Shown in pieces: positions 42,169 through 50,534 of a stretch of 64,000 nucleotides of DNA. This DNA is from Dysgonomonas sp. UBA7710. GTDB lineage: Bacteria > Bacteroidota > Bacteroidia > Bacteroidales > Dysgonomonadaceae. The position numbers were made by a program, and so were the translations under genes. A model generated the notes under the pieces. It made no database searches and was not told the origin of the DNA. It worked only from the letters and a program-made list of their open reading frames with translations. The DNA is taken from assembly GCF_002482385.1 (NCBI RefSeq), contig NZ_DLFW01000002.1, positions 281,519 to 345,518 of the forward strand, given 5' to 3'. The number at the start of each line of letters is the position of its first letter. Position 1 is the stretch's first letter.

Positions 42169-43962
42169 ATGACATTGGAAGAAGTAAAGAATTCGTATAA
42201 AAATCGTATCGATAAAGAGAAAGCGACGTTATCCCAACTAAAGAGGGTCATATTTCAGGTAGGGACTTTCCGGTTGGTCATAGTCTTGGTTTGTATTGTT
42301 ACCTGTTATATTTTGTGGAGTGATACACCAGTGGTGCTGACTGTAATAGGAGTATGTTTAGTGATCTATCTCTTTTTAATGAAATATCATAACCGGCTGT
42401 TTCTTCAAAAGAAGTATTGCGAATTACTTGTTCAAAATGCAGAAAACGAACTGAAAGGGATTGATTATGACTTTTCTGCATTCGACGGCGCTCCCGAAAA
42501 AGCAGATGCAAACCATAGTTACAGTGTAGATCTGGATTTGTTTGGTAATCATTCTCTTTTTCAATCAGTCAATCGGACTGTGACATCTTTCGGAAAAGAC
42601 AGGCTGGCGGATACATTGCTTTACCCCTTCGAGAAGAAAGACGAAATCGTGGCTCAGCAAGAAGCATTGAAAGAGTTGAGAGGGAAGACCGAATTACTAG
42701 ACCATTTCAGGGCAGTAGGGCAAATGACAGGTGCAGAAGATTTGAATATCCATTTCTTTTCACAGCAGTTTATGCAGACAAAGCTTTTATCCAAGAGTTT
42801 CTGGCGGTATTTTATGTATATTGCTCCTGTTGTTTCCGTTACGGTTCTTATTCTATGTATTGCCGGCCAGCTTCCATATGCTGTATTAGGTCTGGTCTGG
42901 ACAATGTTCTTCTTGTTGAGTCTTGCTCCCCTAAAGGATATTAATGCGAAGAAGAACCTGTTTGAAAAAAAAATAGAGACGCTCGGTACATATTCGAAAC
43001 TATTCAGAATAATAGAGAATGAAAAATTTGAATCTTTCTTATTAAATAAGATACAGGACAAGATAAACAGTGGAGAATCGGCGTCTCTGGCTATACACCA
43101 GTTGAAGGCGTATAGTAATAATCTCGACCAATCGTCGAATGTTCTGGGACTCCTTTTCCTCAATCCCTTCTTTTTCTGGAATGTTATCTATTCCATAAAA
43201 ATAGAGAAATGGATTACCCATCATAAGGATAATATTATCACCTGGCTGAAAATTCTGGCAAAGTTTGACAGCCTTGTTTCTCTTGGGATCTTTGCCTATA
43301 ATAACCCTGGTTACGCATATCCGCAAGTTGCAGATACTTTTATGCTGGAAGGAAAAGATATAGGCCACCCGATGCTTAACAGATGCGTTTGTGTCCGCAA
43401 CGATGTGACGATAAGCCGGCATCCTTATTTTCTAGTTGTGACGGGGGCGAATATGGCCGGCAAGAGTACTTATCTGCGTACAGTCGGTATAAATTTAATC
43501 CTGGCATGTGCGGGTGCGCCTGTATGTGCGACATCGCTAAAGTTTTATCCTTATAAATTGGTTACAAATTTGCGGACTTCCGATTCGCTTACAGATAACG
43601 AATCTTACTTCTTTGCCGAACTCAAACGGCTGAAGATGATTATCGACCGTCTGCAATCGGGTGAGCAATTGTTTATTATTCTGGATGAAATACTGAAAGG
43701 AACCAATTCGGAAGATAAACAAAAAGGTTCTATTGCTCTGATGAAACAATTGGTTTCGCTCGATGGAAACGGGATAATTGCCACGCATGATCTCGTATTG
43801 GGTAATCTGGAACAAGAATTCCCGGATGCGATAAAGAATTACAGATTTGAGGCTGATATAAAGGATGAGCAGTTGTCCTTTACATACAAAATAAGGGAAG
43901 GTGTGGCCCAGAATATGAATGCAAGTTTTCTGATGAAAAAAATGGGAATAACAGGGCTTTGA
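42169..43962 (+). CDS. Membrane-anchored MutS-family ATPase
   Basis: The 597-residue protein has two hydrophobic hairpins (about 33-70 and 213-255) and a C-terminal MutS-type ATPase: VTGANMAGKSTYLRTVG near 423-440 (Walker A), then SDSLTDNESYFFAELKRL and LFIILDEILKGTNSEDK (Walker B) and ATHD. It lacks the MutS mismatch-binding domain. It belongs to the MutS-like proteins of Bacteroidota with unknown role. The recO gene upstream suggests DNA or envelope stress, but this is a weak link. Confidence 0.85.
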   Translation: MTLEEVKNSYKNRIDKEKATLSQLKRVIFQVGTFRLVIVLVCIVTCYILWSDTPVVLTVIGVCLVIYLFLMKYHNRLFLQKKYCELLVQNAENELKGIDYDFSAFDGAPEKADANHSYSVDLDLFGNHSLFQSVNRTVTSFGKDRLADTLLYPFEKKDEIVAQQEALKELRGKTELLDHFRAVGQMTGAEDLNIHFFSQQFMQTKLLSKSFWRYFMYIAPVVSVTVLILCIAGQLPYAVLGLVWTMFFLLSLAPLKDINAKKNLFEKKIETLGTYSKLFRIIENEKFESFLLNKIQDKINSGESASLAIHQLKAYSNNLDQSSNVLGLLFLNPFFFWNVIYSIKIEKWITHHKDNIITWLKILAKFDSLVSLGIFAYNNPGYAYPQVADTFMLEGKDIGHPMLNRCVCVRNDVTISRHPYFLVVTGANMAGKSTYLRTVGINLILACAGAPVCATSLKFYPYKLVTNLRTSDSLTDNESYFFAELKRLKMIIDRLQSGEQLFIILDEILKGTNSEDKQKGSIALMKQLVSLDGNGIIATHDLVLGNLEQEFPDAIKNYRFEADIKDEQLSFTYKIREGVAQNMNASFLMKKMGITGL

Positions 43963-43963
43963 T

Positions 43964-44053
43964 GCCCCTCCCATCGTCCCCGAAAGGGGGAGGAGTTGAT
44001 TGAATATTAATTTATGGCTTTGCTAAAGTACCCTAAGGGGGATTTAGGGGGCT
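43964..44053. repeat. Two G/C-run modules between the MutS-like and DUF2851 genes
   Basis: GCCCCTCCC...GGGGGAGGAG (43964-43995) and AAGTACCCTAAGGGGGATTT followed by AGGGGGCT (44026-44053) fill most of the gap. The first begins directly after the stop codon of the MutS-like gene. The same words occur at 137-161 and 61595-61714. Confidence 0.75.
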
Positions 44054-44066
44054 TAACTAATATATT

Positions 44067-45329
44067 ATGGAAGATATTCTACATTACATATGGAAATTCA
44101 GGCTTTTTCAGAAAGAACTGAAAACGACTACAGGCCAGCCTATAGAAGTGATTGACGTTGGTTTGCCTAACACAAATGAAGGCCCCGATTTCTTTAATGC
44201 GAAGATTAAGATAGGAGATAAGATTTGGGCTGGTAATGTGGAAATTCATAAATCATCGGATCAATGGATAAAGCATAAACATGATGTAGATAAGAATTAT
44301 AACTCTGTTATACTCCACATTGTAGAAAAAGCTAATTGTGAGGTATATAATGAATCCGGGCAACTTGTAATGCAATGTGAAATTACTTATCCGAAACATA
44401 TAATGGAGAATTATGATTTTCTCATTCATTCCAATACTGATATTCCTTGTTGTAATTATATAGGATCTATACCCTCTTTCCATCTCAATTCGTGGATGAA
44501 TACCTTGCTGATAGAGCGTTTGGAACGAAAGTCGAAGCATATACAGGAGCTACTTGAGCGATATAATAACTCTTGGGAAGATGTATTTTATATAATTCTG
44601 TCGCGTAATTTCGGATTTGGGTTAAATTCCGATTCTTTCGAAAGATTAGCGCTGAGTCTGCCTTTGAAATATATCCGGAAGCAGGGTGATAACCTTATTC
44701 AGATAGAAGCCTTGTTGTTCGGGCAGTCAGGCATGCTGGACAATCTTAAAGTAAATGACGATTATTATTCATTACTACAAAAAGAATATGCTTTCCTGAA
44801 AAATAAATACGAACTGAACCCGTTAGAATCATATGTATTCAAAAGTTTAAGAACGCGGCCGACTGCTTTCCCTCAGATTCGGATAGCTCAGTTAGCTGCT
44901 TTATTACAGAGTTCTCATGGATTATTTTCTAAAATTACAGCCTGCGATGATGTGGGACGCATCAGGTTGATGTTTCATGTAAATACTTCTGAATATTGGC
45001 AGACGCATTATGCATTCGGAGTTTCATCCGAACGAAAGACTAAATATCTGGGAGATGCTTCTCTCGACATTATACTTATAAATACGGTAGCTCCGATTCT
45101 TTTTATTTATGGGAGGACTGTTGATAGTGAAATACATCGTGAGCGGGCACTTCATTTTCTTGAGATATTAAAGCCGGAGAGAAATTTAATAACGAAACGT
45201 TTCGAGAAACTCAAAATGCCATTAAATAATGCTGCCGATTCGCAAGCAATGATTCAATTGAAGCGTGAGTATTGCGAACTCAGGAAATGTTTATTTTGTA
45301 GAGTAGGGCATCAACTATTAACCAGTTAA
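44067..45329 (+). CDS. DUF2851 protein
   Basis: The 420-residue cytoplasmic protein starts MEDILHYIWKFRLFQKE and has the DUF2851 core GPDFFNAKIKIGDKIWAGNV near 35-54 and NYNSVILHIV near 75-84. The family is common in Bacteroidota and has no known role. The order of acidic residues and the VEIH motif recall a nuclease-like fold, but this is inference. A repeat-like stretch begins within its last codons. Confidence 0.8.
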   Translation: MEDILHYIWKFRLFQKELKTTTGQPIEVIDVGLPNTNEGPDFFNAKIKIGDKIWAGNVEIHKSSDQWIKHKHDVDKNYNSVILHIVEKANCEVYNESGQLVMQCEITYPKHIMENYDFLIHSNTDIPCCNYIGSIPSFHLNSWMNTLLIERLERKSKHIQELLERYNNSWEDVFYIILSRNFGFGLNSDSFERLALSLPLKYIRKQGDNLIQIEALLFGQSGMLDNLKVNDDYYSLLQKEYAFLKNKYELNPLESYVFKSLRTRPTAFPQIRIAQLAALLQSSHGLFSKITACDDVGRIRLMFHVNTSEYWQTHYAFGVSSERKTKYLGDASLDIILINTVAPILFIYGRTVDSEIHRERALHFLEILKPERNLITKRFEKLKMPLNNAADSQAMIQLKREYCELRKCLFCRVGHQLLTS

Positions 45330-45350
45330 CAGTAATCCGTCAACAGTTGG
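45322..45350. repeat. CAGTTAACAG-type module
   Basis: ACCAGTTAACAGTAATCCGT followed by CAACAGTTGG resembles the CAG-rich block of the composite repeat at 28-56. It runs over the stop codon of the DUF2851 gene. Confidence 0.5.
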
Positions 45351-45374
45351 CAAATCAATTAACCTATAACTAAA

Positions 45375-46586
45375 ATGAAATATATAGATCTTTTTAATCA
45401 TCTCAAAAAAATAGAGAATTATACTGATAGCGAGATTGAAATTGATAGTCATCTTGTTATGCGTAATTTTACTTTCGAGTCTAATTATCGTTTTATCCTT
45501 CCCGGAGGACTTGGTAATAATGACGACTATGAGTATATTCCAAGTATACCTGAAGATTATGAACCTGACGTCATTCAGCAAATGCTGAATAAGAAGGATG
45601 CGGAGATTATGGAAAATATAAAATTCCGCTACCATATGATAATGCCAAAGAAGGAGCAGAAGGCCAAGGGGATTATTTTTATGTTTCATGGCTTTAATGA
45701 AAAATACTGGAATAAATACCTGCCTTGGGCAAAATATATAGCGGAGAAAACAGGCAAATCGATAGTGATGTTTCCTATAGCTTTCCATATGAACCGTGCG
45801 CCTGCGACTTGGAGCAACTCGCGGGAGATGTATCATGTGAGCGAACAGCGAAAGCAGCGGCATCCTGATGTTATCTGTTCCAGTTTGTCTAATGTTGCTA
45901 TCAGTACCCGTCTTCATAACAAGCCGCAACGGTTTCTTTGGTCAGGCCTACAGACTTATTATGATGTAATTGATTTTGTCGAAGCCTTTAAAGAAGGCTT
46001 ACACCCGGCAATAGAAAAAGACGCTTCAATCGATTTCTTCTCTTACTCTATTGGTACATTCCTTGGCGAGATACTGATGATGAGCAATAAGGACGGGCAT
46101 TTTACGCATTCAAAATATGCTACATTCTGCGGAGGTGCAGTATTCAACAGGCTATCACCCGTGTCAAAGTTTATTCTCGACAGTGAAGCCAATGTAAGTT
46201 TATATTCTTATGTGGTGGAACATTTGGAAAGCCATATGAAACGTGACGAAGTACTCCGCCATTATATGCATACCCATCCCGAGGGAAATAATTTCAGAAG
46301 TATGCTTAACTATCGGTCACAAACGATAGCCAGAGAAGATCGCTTCAGGGAAATGAGTCATCAATTCTATGCTATTACATTGGCTAAAGATGAGGTTGTA
46401 CCTGCATATGAGGTTATTAATACATTACAGGGTTCGGACAGGGATATTCCGATCAGAATAGAGACATTGGATTATCCGTATAAATATATCCATGAAGACC
46501 CGTTTCCTGCGCTTCCGAAGATTGCGGATGAGGTGGATAAGCAATTCCGTTTAACTTTCGATAAAATAAGTGATTTTTTAAAATAA
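45375..46586 (+). CDS. DUF6051 alpha/beta-hydrolase-like protein
   Basis: The 403-residue protein has an alpha/beta-hydrolase look: GIIFMFHGFNEKYWNKYLPW near 96-115 (oxyanion side), and IDFFSYSIGTFLGEI near 218-232 with a Ser nucleophile in SYSIG, and a late His-containing part. No signal peptide is seen. DUF6051 is a Bacteroidota family; substrate unknown. It is followed 6 nt later by the DUF1080 gene. Confidence 0.78.
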   Translation: MKYIDLFNHLKKIENYTDSEIEIDSHLVMRNFTFESNYRFILPGGLGNNDDYEYIPSIPEDYEPDVIQQMLNKKDAEIMENIKFRYHMIMPKKEQKAKGIIFMFHGFNEKYWNKYLPWAKYIAEKTGKSIVMFPIAFHMNRAPATWSNSREMYHVSEQRKQRHPDVICSSLSNVAISTRLHNKPQRFLWSGLQTYYDVIDFVEAFKEGLHPAIEKDASIDFFSYSIGTFLGEILMMSNKDGHFTHSKYATFCGGAVFNRLSPVSKFILDSEANVSLYSYVVEHLESHMKRDEVLRHYMHTHPEGNNFRSMLNYRSQTIAREDRFREMSHQFYAITLAKDEVVPAYEVINTLQGSDRDIPIRIETLDYPYKYIHEDPFPALPKIADEVDKQFRLTFDKISDFLK

Positions 46587-46592
46587 ATACCG

Positions 46593-47243
46593 ATGAATAA
46601 GATTTTTAATGTAGCAGTGTTGATCCTTTTGTTTCTAACGTCGTTCTCCGGACAGGCGAAAGCTCAGGAAGTGGAAAAGCTGTTTAACGGAACAGATTTA
46701 TCTAACTGGAATTTTGTACTGGATAAAAATAACGTGCCGGCAGAAAAAGTGTTTTATGTAGAGGATGGCTTGATCCATATAGCAGGTGAGCCGCTTGGAT
46801 ATATGTATACCAAACAGAAGTACGGCAATTATCATTTGCATGCAGAATGGCGTTGGCCTCAGGGGATAGAATCAAATAGCGGGATTTTCTTATTGATAGA
46901 AAGACCGGAGACACCTTTCCCAAACGGTATAGAGTGTCAGTTAAAGGCCGGAAGCGCAGGTGATTTTGTATTGCTCAACGGTTCCGATCTGGCTGAATAT
47001 AAGAATCCTGAAAGCGGACGCCCTAAATTTCCTGTGATCGCGAAGACTAAGGCATCAACGGAAAAAGTTGCAGGGGAATGGAATTGTGCTGATGTATATT
47101 GTCACTACGGAGTAATCTCGGTATATATTAACGGCGTTTTCCAGAATAAGGGTACAAATAAAATCAAAGAAGGTTATATCGGTTTACAGAGCGAAGGTAA
47201 AGATGTCGAGTTCAGGAACGTGACATTAACGCCGTTACCTTGA
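46593..47243 (+). CDS. DUF1080 (3-keto-disaccharide hydrolase-like) secreted protein
   Basis: The 216-residue protein has a signal peptide (about 1-24, ending AKAQ) and a single concanavalin-like jelly roll of the DUF1080 type (LFNGTDLSNWNFVLD, then WRWPQGIESNSGIFLL and ECQLKAGSAGDFVLL). Members act on 3-keto-disaccharides or bind sugars. It lies 6 nt after the DUF6051 gene and ends at a two-way terminator with lpxB. Confidence 0.85.
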   Translation: MNKIFNVAVLILLFLTSFSGQAKAQEVEKLFNGTDLSNWNFVLDKNNVPAEKVFYVEDGLIHIAGEPLGYMYTKQKYGNYHLHAEWRWPQGIESNSGIFLLIERPETPFPNGIECQLKAGSAGDFVLLNGSDLAEYKNPESGRPKFPVIAKTKASTEKVAGEWNCADVYCHYGVISVYINGVFQNKGTNKIKEGYIGLQSEGKDVEFRNVTLTPLP

Positions 47244-47267
47244 ATATAAATAGATAGGGAGTAGAAA

Positions 47268-47294
47268 AGAAGGGGAATTTATTTCCCCTTTTTC
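47268..47294. terminator. Two-way terminator between DUF1080 and lpxB
   Basis: AAGGGGAA (47270-47277) and TTCCCCTT (47283-47290) pair around TTTAT. T-runs follow on both strands, and the right arm lies within the lpxB C-terminal codons. Confidence 0.75.
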
Positions 47295-48421
47295 AATTTC
47301 TCTATAATAATCTTCGCTGCGTGTCCGGATGCTCCCGGTTTACCCAGTATGTTTATTATTTCATCATATTCCGATAACATCTTATTGCGGTAGGAGTTGT
47401 CATTTAATAATCTGTCTGTTTCATTCCTTATGGCCCCGATGGAAAAGAATTTGGCGAATAACTCCTGCACTACTGCCTTATCCGCAATCAGATTGACAAG
47501 CGAAATATATTTTGTATGAAGCAGGTTCTTAAATACCCAATATACTACATGAGGTATCGGAGTTTCGTAACAGACAACCTGCGGAACGCGGAACAGCGCC
47601 GTTTCCAATGTTGCTGTACCTGATGTAACCAGCGCGGCCTCAGCGTATTCAAGTAAGCGGTAAGTTTGCCCAAAAACTATCTTACAGGGCTTATCCCCTA
47701 TGTATTTTTTATAATAACCGGCTTCTATAGCAGGTGCTCCGGCTATGACAGGCTGGTAACCGGTAAATTTTTCTATCGATTCGAGCATCGCAGGCAGGTT
47801 ATCTTTTATTTCCTGCTGACGGCTTCCGGCTAACAGCGCAATAATAGGTTTATTATCCAGCTTATTCTCTGATATGAATTTATCGTGGGTATCATCCTTA
47901 TTCACTTCTCTGAAATTTGCCACCGCGTCCACTACAGGGTTACCTACATAGTGGATTCGGTAGTTATGCTTTTTATAGAAGTTTACTTCGAATGGAAGGA
48001 TCGACAACATTTCATCCACATACTTTTTGAACGATTTTACCCTGTATTCTTTCCATGCCCATACTTTCGGCGAGATGTAATAATAGACAGGTATCTCTGT
48101 ATGTGTCTTTATATATTTGGCTACTTTAAGGTTAAAGCCCGGATAATCTATAAGTATAAGTACATCGGGCTGAAACCTGATAATTTCCTCATTGCACATT
48201 TTCATGTTGCGCAGAATAGTCCTGAGGTTAAGCAATACAGGAATAAAACCCATAAAGGCCATTTCTCTGTAATGCTTTACCAGCCGGCCTCCCTGTGCTT
48301 GCATAAGATCACCTCCCAGAAAGCAGAACTCTGCATTTGCGTCCTGCTCTTTCAATGCCGCCATCAGATTCGACCCGTGCAGGTCGCCGGAGGCTTCTCC
48401 CGCTACAAGAAAATATTTCAT
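47279..48421 (-). CDS. lpxB: Lipid-A-disaccharide synthase LpxB
   Basis: The 380-residue GT19 enzyme joins UDP-2,3-diacylglucosamine and lipid X into the lipid A disaccharide at the inner membrane. It begins MKYFLVAGEASGDLHGSNLM, the LpxB signature, and shows VLIDYPGFNLKVAKY near 90 and PKVWAWKEYRVKSFKKYVD near 118-136. ETALFRVPQVVCYETP near 275 completes the donor site. Length is normal. It is preceded by the surE gene across a 23-bp inverted repeat. Confidence 0.96.
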   Translation of the reverse strand: MKYFLVAGEASGDLHGSNLMAALKEQDANAEFCFLGGDLMQAQGGRLVKHYREMAFMGFIPVLLNLRTILRNMKMCNEEIIRFQPDVLILIDYPGFNLKVAKYIKTHTEIPVYYYISPKVWAWKEYRVKSFKKYVDEMLSILPFEVNFYKKHNYRIHYVGNPVVDAVANFREVNKDDTHDKFISENKLDNKPIIALLAGSRQQEIKDNLPAMLESIEKFTGYQPVIAGAPAIEAGYYKKYIGDKPCKIVFGQTYRLLEYAEAALVTSGTATLETALFRVPQVVCYETPIPHVVYWVFKNLLHTKYISLVNLIADKAVVQELFAKFFSIGAIRNETDRLLNDNSYRNKMLSEYDEIINILGKPGASGHAAKIIIEKLKKGK

Positions 48422-48433
48422 AAGTTAGCTTTT

Positions 48434-48502
48434 AGCTTTTAGCTATTAGCTTATAGAATAAAGTTAGACAAGCTAACGGCTATAAGCTAATAGCTAAAAG
48501 CT
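48434..48502. repeat. Perfect 23-bp inverted repeat between surE and lpxB
   Basis: The arm at 48434-48456 (AGCTTTTAGCTATTAGCTTA then TAG) is the exact reverse complement of 48480-48502. The 23-nt loop itself holds GTTAG/CTAAC. The arm is built from repeated AGCTWTTAGC words. No T-run follows directly on either strand. Confidence 0.9.
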
Positions 48503-48505
48503 TAT

Positions 48506-49279
48506 TTATACTAAGTTTTCCCAAGCCCTTATCGGTTCCAGATAATCGTGATTTGTCATATCCACTTTTACGGGAACAACCGAAACATAATTGTGAGCTA
48601 ATGCCCACTCATCAGTATTTTCATCGTGAGGCTCATCATTGGTAAATTCTCCGGTGAGCCAATATATCTGTTTGTTGGCACCATCTTTCGACAGTACAAA
48701 TTCATTTGTCCATTTTCCGGACGTCTGACGGCATATTTTCAGACCTTTTATATCATGGCCTTTTGGTATATTTACATTAAGACAGGTTCCCGAAGGTAAT
48801 CCATCTTTTAATACCTGGCTTGTAAGCATGCGTGTATATTTATGGCAGGCAGAGAAGTCTGCCTGGTAATCGTGATCGAGTAGTGAAAAACCGACAGAAG
48901 GTATCTTGAATACGGCTCCCTCCATAGCTGCACCCATTGTACCGGAGTATAGGACTGCAACAGCTGCATTCGACCCATGATTAATCCCTGAAAGGACAAT
49001 ATCGGGCTTACGTTTGGCCAGTTCGGTTATCCCCAACTTTACACAATCGACCGGGGTTCCTGTACAACTGTATATTTTCAGATCCGTCTCATCCTTTATT
49101 AAATGTGCCCGCAATGGTTGCAACGAAGTTATTGCGCTCGACATTCCCGAACGGGGTCCGTCCGGAGCCACTACGACTATTTCACCTAATCCTTTTACGC
49201 TTTCTATCAATTCATTTATGCCTTTTGCCTGATGCCCGTCGTCGTTTGTTATCAGTATCAGGGGCTTCTTATTATCCAT
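48506..49279 (-). CDS. surE: 5'/3'-nucleotidase SurE
   Basis: The 257-residue protein has the SurE motifs ILITNDDGHQAKGI near 8-21 and VLSGINHGSNAAVAVLYSG near 94-112, which form the metal site. It removes phosphate from nucleoside monophosphates and short polyphosphates. The chain includes the typical VVAPDGPRSGMSSAIT. It lies upstream of lpxB, probably in one transcript broken only by the inverted repeat. Confidence 0.95.
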   Translation of the reverse strand: MDNKKPLILITNDDGHQAKGINELIESVKGLGEIVVVAPDGPRSGMSSAITSLQPLRAHLIKDETDLKIYSCTGTPVDCVKLGITELAKRKPDIVLSGINHGSNAAVAVLYSGTMGAAMEGAVFKIPSVGFSLLDHDYQADFSACHKYTRMLTSQVLKDGLPSGTCLNVNIPKGHDIKGLKICRQTSGKWTNEFVLSKDGANKQIYWLTGEFTNDEPHDENTDEWALAHNYVSVVPVKVDMTNHDYLEPIRAWENLV

Positions 49280-49317
49280 TATTTTGAGTTTATATTTTTC
49301 AGTGTTTTGTTAAGAAA

Positions 49318-49325
49318 CAAAGATA
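49318..49325 (-). promoter_or_regulatory. -7 element for surE
   Basis: The minus strand reads TATCTTTG, matching TAnnTTTG, 38 nt before the surE ATG. No -33 box is clear. Confidence 0.5.
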
Positions 49326-49448
49326 CGTCAATATTTTTTAAATCTCTTGCAGTACATTTGCTTTATCTGGTCTGAGCGTAGAATGCAGATATATATTTTA
49401 AGTATTCTGTACATAATACGGAACCTACCCTTTTTGGAGTTGCGGCTG

Positions 49449-50534
49449 TTAACTATTAATCGTATTTCGCCCCATATCCTTGGCTATAAACCGCACGATA
49501 CAATACAGGATAAAAATAAATACCAAATACATAATGGCTCCTAAATGATGTAAGTATATTACAGCAAATGTAGCAATCAGAATAGCAGCCGTGACGGATA
49601 ATGCCTGCCACAGACGGGTATATACATCCAGCTTCTCACCCCATACCTTCGGGCGGAATACCCAGTTGACAGGACGGACAAAAGCATTGAGCAGAAGAAT
49701 TGAGTATGACATGTATTCGTATTTTACGTCATTGAGAATACAAATAATGGCTACAACGCCTATCATTGCGCCATAATAGAGTTTCCCACATTTAGTAGAG
49801 GCACTGGAGGGCATATCGGTAGCCATAAAGATAGCCCCCAATAACAAACCTCCTAACGAAAACTGTATGCTATATGGAGTGAATGCTGAGAATATCAATA
49901 GTAGAACGGTGAATGCTACCAGTAAGGCTGTAGGTATATGCCACGAAATCCGGCGACGTACCAAAAGAAATATTCCTCCTGCGATTAACAACAGAACAGA
50001 ATATTCTCCTATGGCTCCCGAAGCTTTATATATCAGCTGATCGAAGAATTTATCTCCGATAAGATTGAGTTCGGGCATATTCACGGCTGTTTTATCATAC
50101 CATATGGTACGGGAAGTCATTACCACCGGAAAGAATATTGCCATAAATTCGCGTCCGACCAAAGCCGGATTGAATATATTGCGCCCCATCCCGCCCCAGA
50201 GAAGTTTTCCGAACAGTACCGCCATGGCTCCGCCGAACGCGACGATATACAGAGGCGTAAAAGGCGCGATGGTAAACGATAACAGAATGCCCGTTATAAT
50301 GGCCGAGCCATCGGCTACAGAATCTGTCTGTTTGAAAAAGATAGCGGAAAAGATAAATTCGGTTACCAGAGCACTACCTACTGCTACAAGTATCACCATT
50401 AAAGGGACAAAGCCGAAAGCCAGATATGATATGGCTATACAGGGAAGTAAAGAAATAATGACATCGGTCATTATTTTGCCGGTACTTACATCTTTCCTTA
50501 CAAAAGGAGCATATATCATTTTATCGTATTGCAT
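49449..50534 (-). CDS. rnfD: RnfD/NqrB-like membrane subunit
   Basis: The 361-residue membrane protein has about nine or ten helices and NqrB/RnfD motifs: LLWGGMGRNIFNPALVGREF near 110-130 and KASGAIGEYSVLLLIAGG near 170-187. It carries part of the flavin chain in Rnf/Nqr pumps. The flavin-attachment Thr region is hard to place: no SGAT-type motif was seen, and the IGEYSV block has Ser/Val where a Thr would be expected in NqrB. It overlaps rnfC by 14 nt. Confidence 0.85.
   Translation of the reverse strand: MQYDKMIYAPFVRKDVSTGKIMTDVIISLLPCIAISYLAFGFVPLMVILVAVGSALVTEFIFSAIFFKQTDSVADGSAIITGILLSFTIAPFTPLYIVAFGGAMAVLFGKLLWGGMGRNIFNPALVGREFMAIFFPVVMTSRTIWYDKTAVNMPELNLIGDKFFDQLIYKASGAIGEYSVLLLIAGGIFLLVRRRISWHIPTALLVAFTVLLLIFSAFTPYSIQFSLGGLLLGAIFMATDMPSSASTKCGKLYYGAMIGVVAIICILNDVKYEYMSYSILLLNAFVRPVNWVFRPKVWGEKLDVYTRLWQALSVTAAILIATFAVIYLHHLGAIMYLVFIFILYCIVRFIAKDMGRNTINS

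Noticed and set aside
48434..48502. Terminator of surE
   Set aside because: The inverted repeat is perfect, but neither strand shows a T-run right after it, so it is listed as a repeat.
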